Assembly (NCBI GenBank): GCA_903882725.1
Contig: CAIRYF010000312.1
Span: 1-5,538 of the forward strand
Source of the DNA: an uncultured Simplicispira sp.
GTDB lineage: Bacteria; Pseudomonadota; Gammaproteobacteria; Burkholderiales; Burkholderiaceae_C
DNA length: 5,538 bases
Reading direction: 5' to 3'
Shown here: positions 1 to 5,019 of the stretch, one piece after another
Numbering within the stretch: position 1 is the stretch's first letter
How the letters are laid out: each line of letters begins with the position of its first letter
Translations under genes and position numbers: made by a program
The notes under the pieces: generated by a model
Databases searched by the model: none
Told to the model about the DNA's origin: nothing
Seen by the model: only the letters and a program-made list of their open reading frames with translations

Positions 1-1
1 G

Positions 2-898
2 ACCTTACCTAGCGCCCCCCTCACCGGCAGCATCGTCGCCCTCATCACCCCCTTGCACGAGGACACCAGCGTGGACTACCCCGCGCTGCGCAAACTGATC
101 GATTGGCATATTGCCGAAGGCACCGACTGCATCGGCGTTGTCGGCACCACCGGCGAGTCGCCTACGGTAAATGTCCAAGAGCACTGCGAAATCATCCGTG
201 TCAGCGTCGAGCAAGCCGCCGGGCGCGTGCCGGTGATGGCCGGGTGCGGTGCCAACTCCACCGCCGAAGCCATTGAGCTGGCCAAATTTGCCCGTGGCGT
301 GGGTGCCAACAGCCAGCTGCAAGTGGTGCCCTATTACAACAAGCCGACGCAAGAAGGCCAATACCAGCACTTCAAGGCGATTGCCGAGGCCACCGGCGAC
401 TTGCCCATCGTGCTCTACAACGTGCCGGGCCGCTCAGTTGCCGATATGCAGCACGAGACCGTACTGCGCTTGGCACAGGTGCCCGGCATCATCGGCATCA
501 AAGAAGCCACCGGCAACATTGAGCGCGCCCAGTGGCTGATCCGCGATCTGCCAAAAAACTTTGCGATTTACTCGGGCGACGACCCGACCGCAGTGGCGCT
601 GATGCTGTGCGGTGGCCACGGCAACATCAGCGTCACTGCCAACGTGGCACCGCGCCTGATGCACGATTTGTGCGCGGCCGCGCTGGCCGGCAATATCCGC
701 CGCGCCATGGAAATCCAGTTCCAACTGATGCCAGTACACAAAAATCTGTTCATTGAAGCCAACCCGATTCCAGTCAAGTGGGCCGCCGCCCGTATGGGTT
801 TGTGCGGCGCCACCCTGCGCCTGCCAATGACACCTCTGAGCGCCCACAACGAAGCAGCGGTCGAAGCCGCGCTGCGCGCCAGCGGTTTGCTGGCCTAA
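2..898 (+). CDS. dapA: 4-hydroxy-tetrahydrodipicolinate synthase (5' end cut by window)
   Basis: DapA condenses pyruvate with L-aspartate-4-semialdehyde, the first committed step of the diaminopimelate/lysine pathway, in the cytoplasm. The frame is open from base 2, giving 298 visible residues. The true start lies a few codons upstream of the window, because the family N-terminus ([11 protein letters not shown]) is read before the first internal TTG at 53. The (beta/alpha)8 class I aldolase signatures are all present, numbered from the first visible residue: GTTGES with Thr49/Thr50, PYYNKP around Tyr111/112, LYNVPGR with Tyr139 and Arg144, and GIKEATGN with the Schiff-base Lys167. These correspond to E. 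coli Thr44/45, Tyr107, Tyr133, Arg138 and Lys161. Length matches the usual 290-300 residues. bamC follows after 32 bases on the same strand, as in E. coli dapA-bamC, so the two are probably cotranscribed. One residue of the E. coli lysine-inhibition site differs (Val58 in place of His53). Identification is secure. Confidence 0.97.
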   Translation, partial: TLPSAPLTGSIVALITPLHEDTSVDYPALRKLIDWHIAEGTDCIGVVGTTGESPTVNVQEHCEIIRVSVEQAAGRVPVMAGCGANSTAEAIELAKFARGVGANSQLQVVPYYNKPTQEGQYQHFKAIAEATGDLPIVLYNVPGRSVADMQHETVLRLAQVPGIIGIKEATGNIERAQWLIRDLPKNFAIYSGDDPTAVALMLCGGHGNISVTANVAPRLMHDLCAAALAGNIRRAMEIQFQLMPVHKNLFIEANPIPVKWAAARMGLCGATLRLPMTPLSAHNEAAVEAALRASGLLA

Positions 899-918
899 AC
901 CACTTTGTACGAATTTCC

Positions 919-923
919 AAGGA
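919..923 (+). promoter_or_regulatory. Ribosome binding site that fixes the bamC GTG start
   Basis: AAGGA lies 7 bases before the GTG at 931. It supports that GTG over the in-frame ATG at 778, which lies deep inside dapA and would put 51 unrelated residues in front of the lipoprotein signal peptide. Confidence 0.75.
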
Positions 924-930
924 TTTCTGC

Positions 931-2037
931 GTGAACCTGAAACCTACTGCATCACGACTGGGCTTGGTCGGTCTGACATTGGCCCTGTCAGCCTGCTCAG
1001 TGCTCGATAGCGACAAAATCGACTACAAAAGCGCCACCAAAGGCTCTACTTTGGATGTTCCACCCGACTTGCAGCAGCTCTCGCGCGACAGCCGCTACAG
1101 CCTGCCGGGCGGCGTGGGCGGGGTGGTGTCTGCCAACGCGCTACAAGCCAACCAAATAGCCCAGCCGTCGGCCACCCACACTGCGGCGGCCGCCACCATA
1201 GGCGACGTGCGCATTGAGCGTGATGGCAACCAGCGCTGGTTGGTAGTCAAGCGCCCAGCCGACAAGCTGTGGGATCCGGTACGCGAGTTTTGGACAGAAA
1301 ACGGCTTCACCATGGCGCAAGAGCAGTCCAACGTCGGCATCATGGAAACCGATTGGGCAGAAAACCGCGCCAAACTGCCGCAAGATATTTTGCGCGCCAC
1401 GATTGGCAAGGTGTTTGATTCGCTCTATTCGACCGGTGAGCGCGACAAATTTCGCACCCGCCTAGAGCGCGCAGCCAATGGCGACACTGAAATTTATGTC
1501 AGCCACCGTGGCATGATCGAGGTCTACGCCAGCAGCAGCAAAGACAACACCATCTGGCAGCCCCGCGCTGCCGACCCTGAGCTAGAAACCGAATTTTTGC
1601 GCCGCCTGATGGTCAAACTTGGCGTGAGCGAAGCGCAATCTAAAGCCATTGCCGCCGCCCCGGTACAAACACCCCCCAGCGCACAGCTGTCTCATGTCGA
1701 AGGTGTCCCTGTGCTGCAAATGCACGAAAGCTTTGACCGCGCTTGGCGCCGCGTCGGCGTGTCACTCGACCGCACCGGCTTCACCGTCGAAGACCGCGAC
1801 CGCAGCCAAGGCGTGTATTTTGTCCGCTACGTAGCCCCCGGCACCGACAAGGACAAAGACGGTTTTTTCAGCAAAATCTTTGGCAGCAAAGCCGCTACCC
1901 CACCCCTCAAATACCGCATCGTGGTGCGCAGCCTGGCTGGGGCCAGCACGGTGTCGGTGCTCAACGCCGTCGGCGCGCCTGAAACGTCGGTCAATGCCCA
2001 AAGCATCCTGCGTGTTTTGGCCGACGATTTGAAATAA
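931..2037 (+). CDS. bamC: Outer membrane protein assembly factor BamC (lipoprotein)
   Basis: BamC (NlpB/DapX) is an accessory lipoprotein of the BAM complex, which inserts beta-barrel proteins into the outer membrane. The 368-residue product starts at a GTG with a good ribosome binding site. It has a short signal peptide with a hydrophobic stretch (residues about 10-19) and a lipobox LSAC with the lipidated Cys22. Ser at +2 fits outer-membrane sorting. An unstructured segment follows (about 24-90) with the betaproteobacterial KIDYKSATKG...LDVPPDL pattern. Then come two helix-grip-like domains: about 92-235 (QRWLVVKRPADKLWDPVREF...) and about 255-368 (LQMHESFDRAWRRVGVSLDR...). An Ala/Pro/Gln linker (about 239-252) joins them. 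Length is slightly above E. coli BamC (344). A charged insert TDKDKDGFFSKIFG (305-318) is visible in the second domain. The gene sits 32 bases after dapA and is followed by a strong hairpin, so it probably ends the dapA operon. Confidence 0.93.
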   Translation: MNLKPTASRLGLVGLTLALSACSVLDSDKIDYKSATKGSTLDVPPDLQQLSRDSRYSLPGGVGGVVSANALQANQIAQPSATHTAAAATIGDVRIERDGNQRWLVVKRPADKLWDPVREFWTENGFTMAQEQSNVGIMETDWAENRAKLPQDILRATIGKVFDSLYSTGERDKFRTRLERAANGDTEIYVSHRGMIEVYASSSKDNTIWQPRAADPELETEFLRRLMVKLGVSEAQSKAIAAAPVQTPPSAQLSHVEGVPVLQMHESFDRAWRRVGVSLDRTGFTVEDRDRSQGVYFVRYVAPGTDKDKDGFFSKIFGSKAATPPLKYRIVVRSLAGASTVSVLNAVGAPETSVNAQSILRVLADDLK

Positions 2038-2053
2038 GCCACTCCTACAGACG

Positions 2054-2091
2054 AAAAAAAACCCCGGTCTTAAACAGATACGGGGATTTTT
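2054..2091. terminator. Bidirectional intrinsic terminator between bamC and the alanine-rich lipoprotein gene
   Basis: CCCCG (2062-2066) pairs with CGGGG (2081-2085). Inside it, TCT (2068-2070) can pair with AGA (2076-2078) around the five-base loop TAAAC, with a G-T wobble and one bulged A between the two stems. Eight A residues (2054-2061) precede the hairpin and five T residues (2087-2091) follow it. Either strand therefore reads as stem plus U-tract. It begins 16 bases after the bamC stop and lies about 55 bases beyond the stop of the convergent lipoprotein gene. The U-tract is longer on the minus-strand transcript. Confidence 0.8.
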
Positions 2092-2146
2092 CATGCTGAC
2101 TGGGGGCCAACCTGCTAGGCCGGGCACCCCAAAAAAAGCAAAGAAC

Positions 2147-2497
2147 TTACTTGGCAGGCGCGGCAGCTGGGGCAGCAGCAGCGGCTGCGGCGGCTGCAGC
2201 AGCAGCGGCGTCAGCAGCAGCTTTGGCAGCATCGCCCACGTCAGCAGCTGCGCTGGCAGCGGCTTCGCCAGCAGCCTTGGCTGCACCACCAGCGGCGCTA
2301 GCTGCATCACCGGCAGCCTTGGCGGCATCGCCAGCGGCACCAGCAGCTGCAGCGGCGGCAGGGGCTGCGGCAGGAGGTGCTTCTGCAGCAGGAGCAGCCA
2401 CAGGCGCTGGAACTGGAGCTGGAGCGGGTGCTTCTTTGTTGCCGCAAGCAGCCAGTGCAATAGCCATCAGGGAAGCGAGGAGAAGAGACTTGTTCAT
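2147..2497 (-). CDS. Small alanine-rich lipoprotein, function unknown
   Basis: The predicted product has 116 residues. It begins with a typical lipoprotein signal peptide (MNKSLLLASLMAIALAAC): charged N-region, hydrophobic core and lipobox LAAC with Cys18. Gly at +2 gives no inner-membrane retention signal, so outer-membrane anchoring is likely. After GNKE comes a Pro/Ala segment (about 23-50). Residues 56-101 are a heptad-like repeat, G-D/E/G-A-A-K/S-A-A: three copies at 56-76, then a longer variant, then two more at 88-101. A run of 13 Ala (97-109) and a PAAAPAK tail follow. The core should be strongly helical and could be a periplasmic spacer or coiled-coil rod, in the general style of Lpp, though no homology is claimed. 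An ATG 13 codons upstream (2534-2536) is rejected because AAGGAA at 2506-2511 sits 8 bases before the chosen ATG. It is monocistronic by position and converges on bamC. Confidence 0.8.
   Translation of the reverse strand: MNKSLLLASLMAIALAACGNKEAPAPAPVPAPVAAPAAEAPPAAAPAAAAAAGAAGDAAKAAGDAASAAGGAAKAAGEAAASAAADVGDAAKAAADAAAAAAAAAAAAAPAAAPAK
2171..2332. repeat. GCN-type low-complexity repeat coding the Ala-rich helix
   Basis: This imperfect trinucleotide repeat is made of AGC, GGC and TGC units on the plus strand, read as alanine codons on the minus strand. It encodes the heptad repeats (2195-2332) and the 13-alanine run (2171-2209). Codons are mixed rather than one pure triplet, which should limit slippage, but copy number may still vary between strains. 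Confidence 0.7.
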
Positions 2498-2505
2498 TTG
2501 AAAAT

Positions 2506-2511
2506 TTCCTT
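2506..2511 (-). promoter_or_regulatory. Ribosome binding site of the alanine-rich lipoprotein gene
   Basis: Read on the minus strand this is AAGGAA, 8 bases before the ATG at 2497-2495. It selects the start that places the lipoprotein signal peptide at the N-terminus. Confidence 0.7.
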
Positions 2512-2542
2512 GGTAAATAAGTAAGCGGAAAAGCAAAAAAGC

Positions 2543-2568
2543 AAAAAAAATGGCACAACGTCCCTGCC
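2543..2568 (-). terminator. Weak attenuator-like hairpin with U8 tract in the lipoprotein leader
   Basis: On the minus strand GGCA (2568-2565) can pair with TGCC (2555-2552) around a nine-base loop. One A and then eight T residues (2550-2543) follow, which is the arrangement of an intrinsic terminator. The stem is only 4 bp, so its strength is doubtful. It lies between the candidate -10 box and the start codon, so it could end a short leader RNA of about 80 bases or attenuate the gene. Confidence 0.3.
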
Positions 2569-2630
2569 TTTACAGCCCTGCCGCACTTTGGCGACCTATC
2601 CGCAAACGCTGACGTCAAACTGAATCGACA

Positions 2631-2636
2631 ATTATA
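2631..2636 (-). promoter_or_regulatory. Candidate -10 box for the alanine-rich lipoprotein gene
   Basis: The minus strand reads TATAAT, a perfect sigma-70 -10 element, in an AT-rich patch. The best -35 at legal spacing is weak (TTCAGG, 16-base spacer, 3 of 6 matches). A better hexamer, TTGACG, lies only 9 bases upstream, which is too close. If real, transcription would start near 2624 and leave a leader of roughly 127 bases. Confidence 0.4.
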
Positions 2637-2676
2637 TTGGGGATTCGTCAATCCTGAATAACACTGATGCCTACAG

Positions 2677-2722
2677 CCAACAAAAGCCATTTGCGCTAGA
2701 GACTCCGTACTACGCAAATAGC
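2677..2722 (-). terminator. Intrinsic terminator of the roxA-unknown gene operon
   Basis: In the minus-strand transcript, GCUAUUUGCG (2722-2713) pairs with CGCAAAUGGC (2695-2686). This makes ten pairs with one U-G wobble, across a 17-base loop. UUUUGUUGG follows at once. The stem begins 3 bases after the TAA of the 178-residue gene, a typical place for a transcript end. Confidence 0.6.
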
Positions 2723-2724
2723 GC

Positions 2725-3261
2725 TTACAAACCCAGCGTGGTCGATGGAAATCCGGGAGCGCTTTTGCCAGTCAGCCACTCTTTAAGCAACTCACGCAGC
2801 AAGGTGCGTTGCTGCGGCTGCGCAGTGCTGACGCCAATGCAGCGCTCAGGGTCGATGCGATGCAATACCCAGCCAGGCGAACACACTATGCTGGGCAGCA
2901 GCAAAGGATCAGCCGAGCGGCTAGATCGGCAAGTCAGAATGTGATCCCACGTCCCACGCCAGCGCACAAAGCGCGCATGGCGGCGAATCACCTCATCGTA
3001 GTGGCACGCCAGCATAGTAAAACGCCGTCCATTGCGCGCCCAAGCGTTAAGCGACTCGATCACCGCACGCTCGCCCAAGGGCCAATCATGAAAATCAGCG
3101 TCGCTGATGATGATGTCGGGCCAGCCCTCACGCGCAGCGCTGGCAAAAGCATCGCGCACCAGTTGCTGAAACACAACGTGCCCACTAAAGCGCCCCTCGG
3201 GCAAAGCAGCACAGGAGGCGTTAGGCGCTTGGGGCAGGGCATTAAAAGACTGTGTTTGCAT
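2725..3261 (-). CDS. Conserved-looking protein of unknown function, second gene of the roxA operon
   Basis: I do not recognise a named family. The 178-residue product has no signal peptide or membrane segment and is probably cytoplasmic. Its clearest block is PDIIISDADFHDW (48-60), which reads as a buried beta strand followed by an acidic/His turn. Next come a helix (about 63-77), a second strand (RFTMLAC, 80-86), and an Arg/Trp/His-rich stretch with RRHARFVRWRG (93-103) and WDH (105-107). It has five Cys (17, 86, 111, 127, 141) and ends in SAPGFPSTTLGL. The alternating strand/helix pattern with conserved-looking Asp and His faintly resembles degenerate phospholipase-D-like domains; this is a guess. 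It starts 18 bases after the roxA stop in the same frame, with no Shine-Dalgarno sequence, so translation probably depends on ribosomes arriving from roxA. Codon use resembles its neighbours. Confidence 0.8.
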   Translation of the reverse strand: MQTQSFNALPQAPNASCAALPEGRFSGHVVFQQLVRDAFASAAREGWPDIIISDADFHDWPLGERAVIESLNAWARNGRRFTMLACHYDEVIRRHARFVRWRGTWDHILTCRSSRSADPLLLPSIVCSPGWVLHRIDPERCIGVSTAQPQQRTLLRELLKEWLTGKSAPGFPSTTLGL

Positions 3262-3279
3262 TGCTAAAAAACAACAACG

Positions 3280-4413
3280 TCAGTCGGCTATTGGTTGCGC
3301 GTGGGCCCAGCCATCGGCACACCAAGCAGACAACAGCTCTAAGGCACCATCGCTGGCGCGCGCCAGTGCCTGTGGAGTCAGCACACGCTGGTCGGCCAAT
3401 TGGTGCATCAACGTGGCATCGGCCCCACCAGCGCGATAGCTTTCACCGTTGATAAAGATGTGGTCAGCGTCATACATCATGCGGGTGCGCCGGTCTAACA
3501 CCACTTGCTCTAGCATGGCGCGCGAATCGCCCGGCTCAAACCAAACATTCGCTTTGGGCTCGGTTAGATATTCGCCCAAAGCGCGCTCCAAGGCCCGTGG
3601 CTCGGCCAAGGCACGCTCTAGCGCATCACGGGCAAAGGCGTGCAGCGTGGCTGGAATTTCTGCCGGCTGCTCGACGGCGGGCTGCTTGCCGTCACGGTAC
3701 AGCACCGGCTTATCGCAGCCTTCGTCGTCCTCATCCGCCAAACGCACCAACAGTTCTTGCGCCAAGTCGGCGCGCTCGGGCACCCGAAAGCCGACCGAAT
3801 AGGTCATGCATTCACCCTCGGCAATGCCATCGTGCGCCCAGCCAGGAGGCAAGTACAGCATATCGCCGGGTTCGAGCACGTATTCTTCTTCAGGCTCAAA
3901 ATGGGCGAGGATTTTCATTGGCACGTCATCGCGCAGCGCTATGTCTTTCTGGCGGCCAATGCGCCAGCGCCGCTGACCATGGGCTTGGATCAAGAACACG
4001 TCGTAGCTGTCAAAGTGCGGGCCAACGCCACCGCCATCGCTGGCGTAGCTGATCATCACGTCGTCCAAACGCGCATCGGGCACAAAGCGAAACTGCTGCA
4101 TCAGCGCGTGGACGGGGTCGCTGTGCAAATCAACGCCTTGCACCAGCAGCGTCCAATGGGGGCGCTTCAGCGGTGGCAGCGCGCGGCGATTGAACGGGCC
4201 CGATTGCAGCGTCCAGACATCATCGACTTGCTGCACTAGGCGCGACTCAACGCCGTCTTGCGCAGCCAAATCAAATAGCGCAGCGCGCGCCACCGGCGGC
4301 ACAAAACCGGAGATGGCTTGGCGCACTAACAGCGGCTTTTTTTGCCAATGACTGCGCATAAACTGCGCCGCGCTCAAACCGCCCAGCAAAGCAAGAGATT
4401 GTTTGGTATCCAT
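3280..4413 (-). CDS. roxA: Ribosomal protein uL16 3-hydroxylase (JmjC-type cupin oxygenase, RoxA/YcfD)
   Basis: RoxA is an Fe(II)- and 2-oxoglutarate-dependent oxygenase that in E. coli hydroxylates an arginine (Arg81) of ribosomal protein L16. The product has 377 residues (E. coli 373). The N-terminal part (about 1-100) includes the family block HWQKKPLLVRQA (22-33). The JmjC/cupin core spans about 100-210. Its metal-binding HxD is in GPHFDSYDVF (His133, Asp135), and the distal His194 is in LPPGWAHDG, matching E. coli His125, Asp127 and His187. The basic strand QRRWRIG (147-153) fits the 2-oxoglutarate-binding arginine region. The helical and winged-helix-like C-terminal part (about 225-377) matches the dimerisation/C-terminal domains of the family. 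No canonical Shine-Dalgarno sequence precedes the ATG; the start is chosen because it matches the expected N-terminus. The gene is divergent from the SlyD-like gene and leads an operon with the unknown gene downstream. Confidence 0.92.
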   Translation of the reverse strand: MDTKQSLALLGGLSAAQFMRSHWQKKPLLVRQAISGFVPPVARAALFDLAAQDGVESRLVQQVDDVWTLQSGPFNRRALPPLKRPHWTLLVQGVDLHSDPVHALMQQFRFVPDARLDDVMISYASDGGGVGPHFDSYDVFLIQAHGQRRWRIGRQKDIALRDDVPMKILAHFEPEEEYVLEPGDMLYLPPGWAHDGIAEGECMTYSVGFRVPERADLAQELLVRLADEDDEGCDKPVLYRDGKQPAVEQPAEIPATLHAFARDALERALAEPRALERALGEYLTEPKANVWFEPGDSRAMLEQVVLDRRTRMMYDADHIFINGESYRAGGADATLMHQLADQRVLTPQALARASDGALELLSAWCADGWAHAQPIAD

Positions 4414-4478
4414 CAGAAAAACCCATCTGCCCAGCCAAGGGCTTTAATCAAACCGCATCAAACTGCGACAATTCTCCT
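4414..4478. promoter_or_regulatory. Divergent promoter region between roxA and the SlyD-like gene
   Basis: Both start codons face outward from these 65 bases, so both promoters must lie here or overlap the coding ends. For the plus strand, TTTAAT (4443-4448, 5 of 6 to TATAAT) and GACAAT (4467-4472, 4 of 6) are possible -10 boxes, both with poor -35 partners. For the minus strand, TTGTCG (4471-4466) with a weak -10 about 17-18 bases on is the best pair. No Shine-Dalgarno motif is seen on either side. Confidence 0.45.
4447..4466. repeat. Tandem 10-bp direct repeat in the divergent promoter region
   Basis: ATCAAACCGC (4447-4456) is followed directly by ATCAAACTGC (4457-4466), with one mismatch. 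A one-helical-turn period would place two identical contacts on the same DNA face, as in many operators. It overlaps the spacer of the candidate plus- and minus-strand promoters. Confidence 0.55.
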
Positions 4479-5003
4479 ATGGAAATCACAGAACAATGCG
4501 TGGTCGCACTTACGTGGACCCTTAAAGACACTTTGGGCGATGAATTGGACGTGCTCGATGAGCCGGTGGAATTCGTCATTGGCGGCGGCGATTTGTTCGC
4601 CTGCATCGAGCGTGCGCTGCAAGGCCACAGCAAAGGAGCCAGCATCTCCCTGCACATCGAGCCCGAAGAAGCGTTTGGCGACTACAACGATCAATTGTTG
4701 TTTTTAGAGCCGCGTGCGCTGTTTCCGGCAGAACTCGAAGAAGGTATGGTGCTAGAAGGCAGTGCCTTGCCCGCAGGCTGCAACCCCGACGCGCCGACCG
4801 ATGTGCTCTACACCGTCTCAGAAATTTACCCCGAACACGTGGTGCTCGATGGCAACCATCCGCTGGCCGGCATCGCCATTCGACTGCACCTAAAGGTGTG
4901 CGGCGTGCGCGAAGCCACCGAAGAAGAAATCGGCAGCGACACAGCGGGGACCGGATTTTTTCGCATCCAGCCCAACGTTACAGGCAACGATTTATTGCAC
5001 TAA
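4479..5003 (+). CDS. SlyD-like FKBP-type peptidyl-prolyl cis-trans isomerase
   Basis: Predicted cytoplasmic prolyl isomerase/chaperone of 174 residues. The FKBP fold is split by an insert-in-flap domain, as in SlyD. The N-terminal FKBP half (about 1-70) contains VEFVIGGGDLFACIERALQGH (part of 30-50) and EEAFGDYND (63-71). The insert domain runs from about 72 to 122. The C-terminal FKBP strand has the SlyD signature DGNHPLAG (124-131), then REATEEE (144-150). Unlike E. coli SlyD, there is no His/Cys-rich metal-binding tail; the protein ends in a short tail of about 23 residues with a single final His. It therefore probably lacks the nickel storage role linked to hydrogenase maturation. The ATG has no Shine-Dalgarno sequence. 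It is divergent from roxA and converges on the glycine-zipper lipoprotein gene. The family assignment is firm; the symbol slyD is withheld because the tail is missing. Confidence 0.9.
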   Translation: MEITEQCVVALTWTLKDTLGDELDVLDEPVEFVIGGGDLFACIERALQGHSKGASISLHIEPEEAFGDYNDQLLFLEPRALFPAELEEGMVLEGSALPAGCNPDAPTDVLYTVSEIYPEHVVLDGNHPLAGIAIRLHLKVCGVREATEEEIGSDTAGTGFFRIQPNVTGNDLLH

Positions 5004-5019
5004 GTGGTTCATTAATTCA

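Larger units (their letters stand above)
2498..2724 (-). other. 227-base gene-free region: leader and promoter of the Ala-rich lipoprotein, then terminator of the roxA operon
   Basis: I see no convincing coding region here. Reading in the minus direction, it holds the terminator of the upstream operon (2677-2722), then a perfect TATAAT (2636-2631), a TGACGTCA palindrome (2617-2610), a short hairpin with a U8 tract (2568-2543), two further U tracts (U6 and U4, 2540-2529), and the ribosome binding site. Promoter, operator and attenuator roles are inferred from sequence only. Confidence 0.5.

Noticed and set aside
778..930. In-frame upward extension of bamC to an ATG inside dapA
   Set aside because: It would put 51 basic, non-homologous residues ahead of a textbook lipoprotein signal peptide; the GTG at 931 has its own AAGGA.
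1762..2460. 232-codon open frame on the minus strand across the bamC 3' end and the Ala-rich gene
   Set aside because: Its product is Leu/Pro/Gln low-complexity sequence read from the alanine repeat in another frame plus antisense of bamC, and it crosses the terminator hairpin.
2093..2524. Ser/Gly-rich and Ala-rich open frames on the plus strand opposite the lipoprotein gene
   Set aside because: They come from the GCN repeat, whose complement also lacks stop codons. They have no signal peptide or ribosome binding site, and the minus-strand frame has both.
2609..2638. Plus-strand promoter CTGACG-18-TATATT
   Set aside because: No plus-strand gene follows for more than 1.8 kb; it would only read antisense into the roxA operon, and the AT patch already serves as a minus-strand -10 candidate.
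2641..2651. TTGACG on the minus strand as the -35 box for TATAAT
   Set aside because: The spacer is only 9 bases, far below the 16-18 needed, and no good -10 lies at the correct distance downstream.
2307..2717. 136-codon minus-strand open frame through the intergenic region
   Set aside because: Cys/Arg/Ser-rich, no coding character, crosses the operon terminator and the candidate promoter, and overlaps the lipoprotein gene in another frame.
3280..3282. roxA TGA read as selenocysteine
   Set aside because: I see no convincing SECIS-type hairpin directly after the TGA, and RoxA homologues end at about this length.
3640..4239. 199-codon plus-strand open frame inside roxA
   Set aside because: It is antisense to the conserved JmjC core, has no family features, and is a usual by-product of GC-rich third positions.
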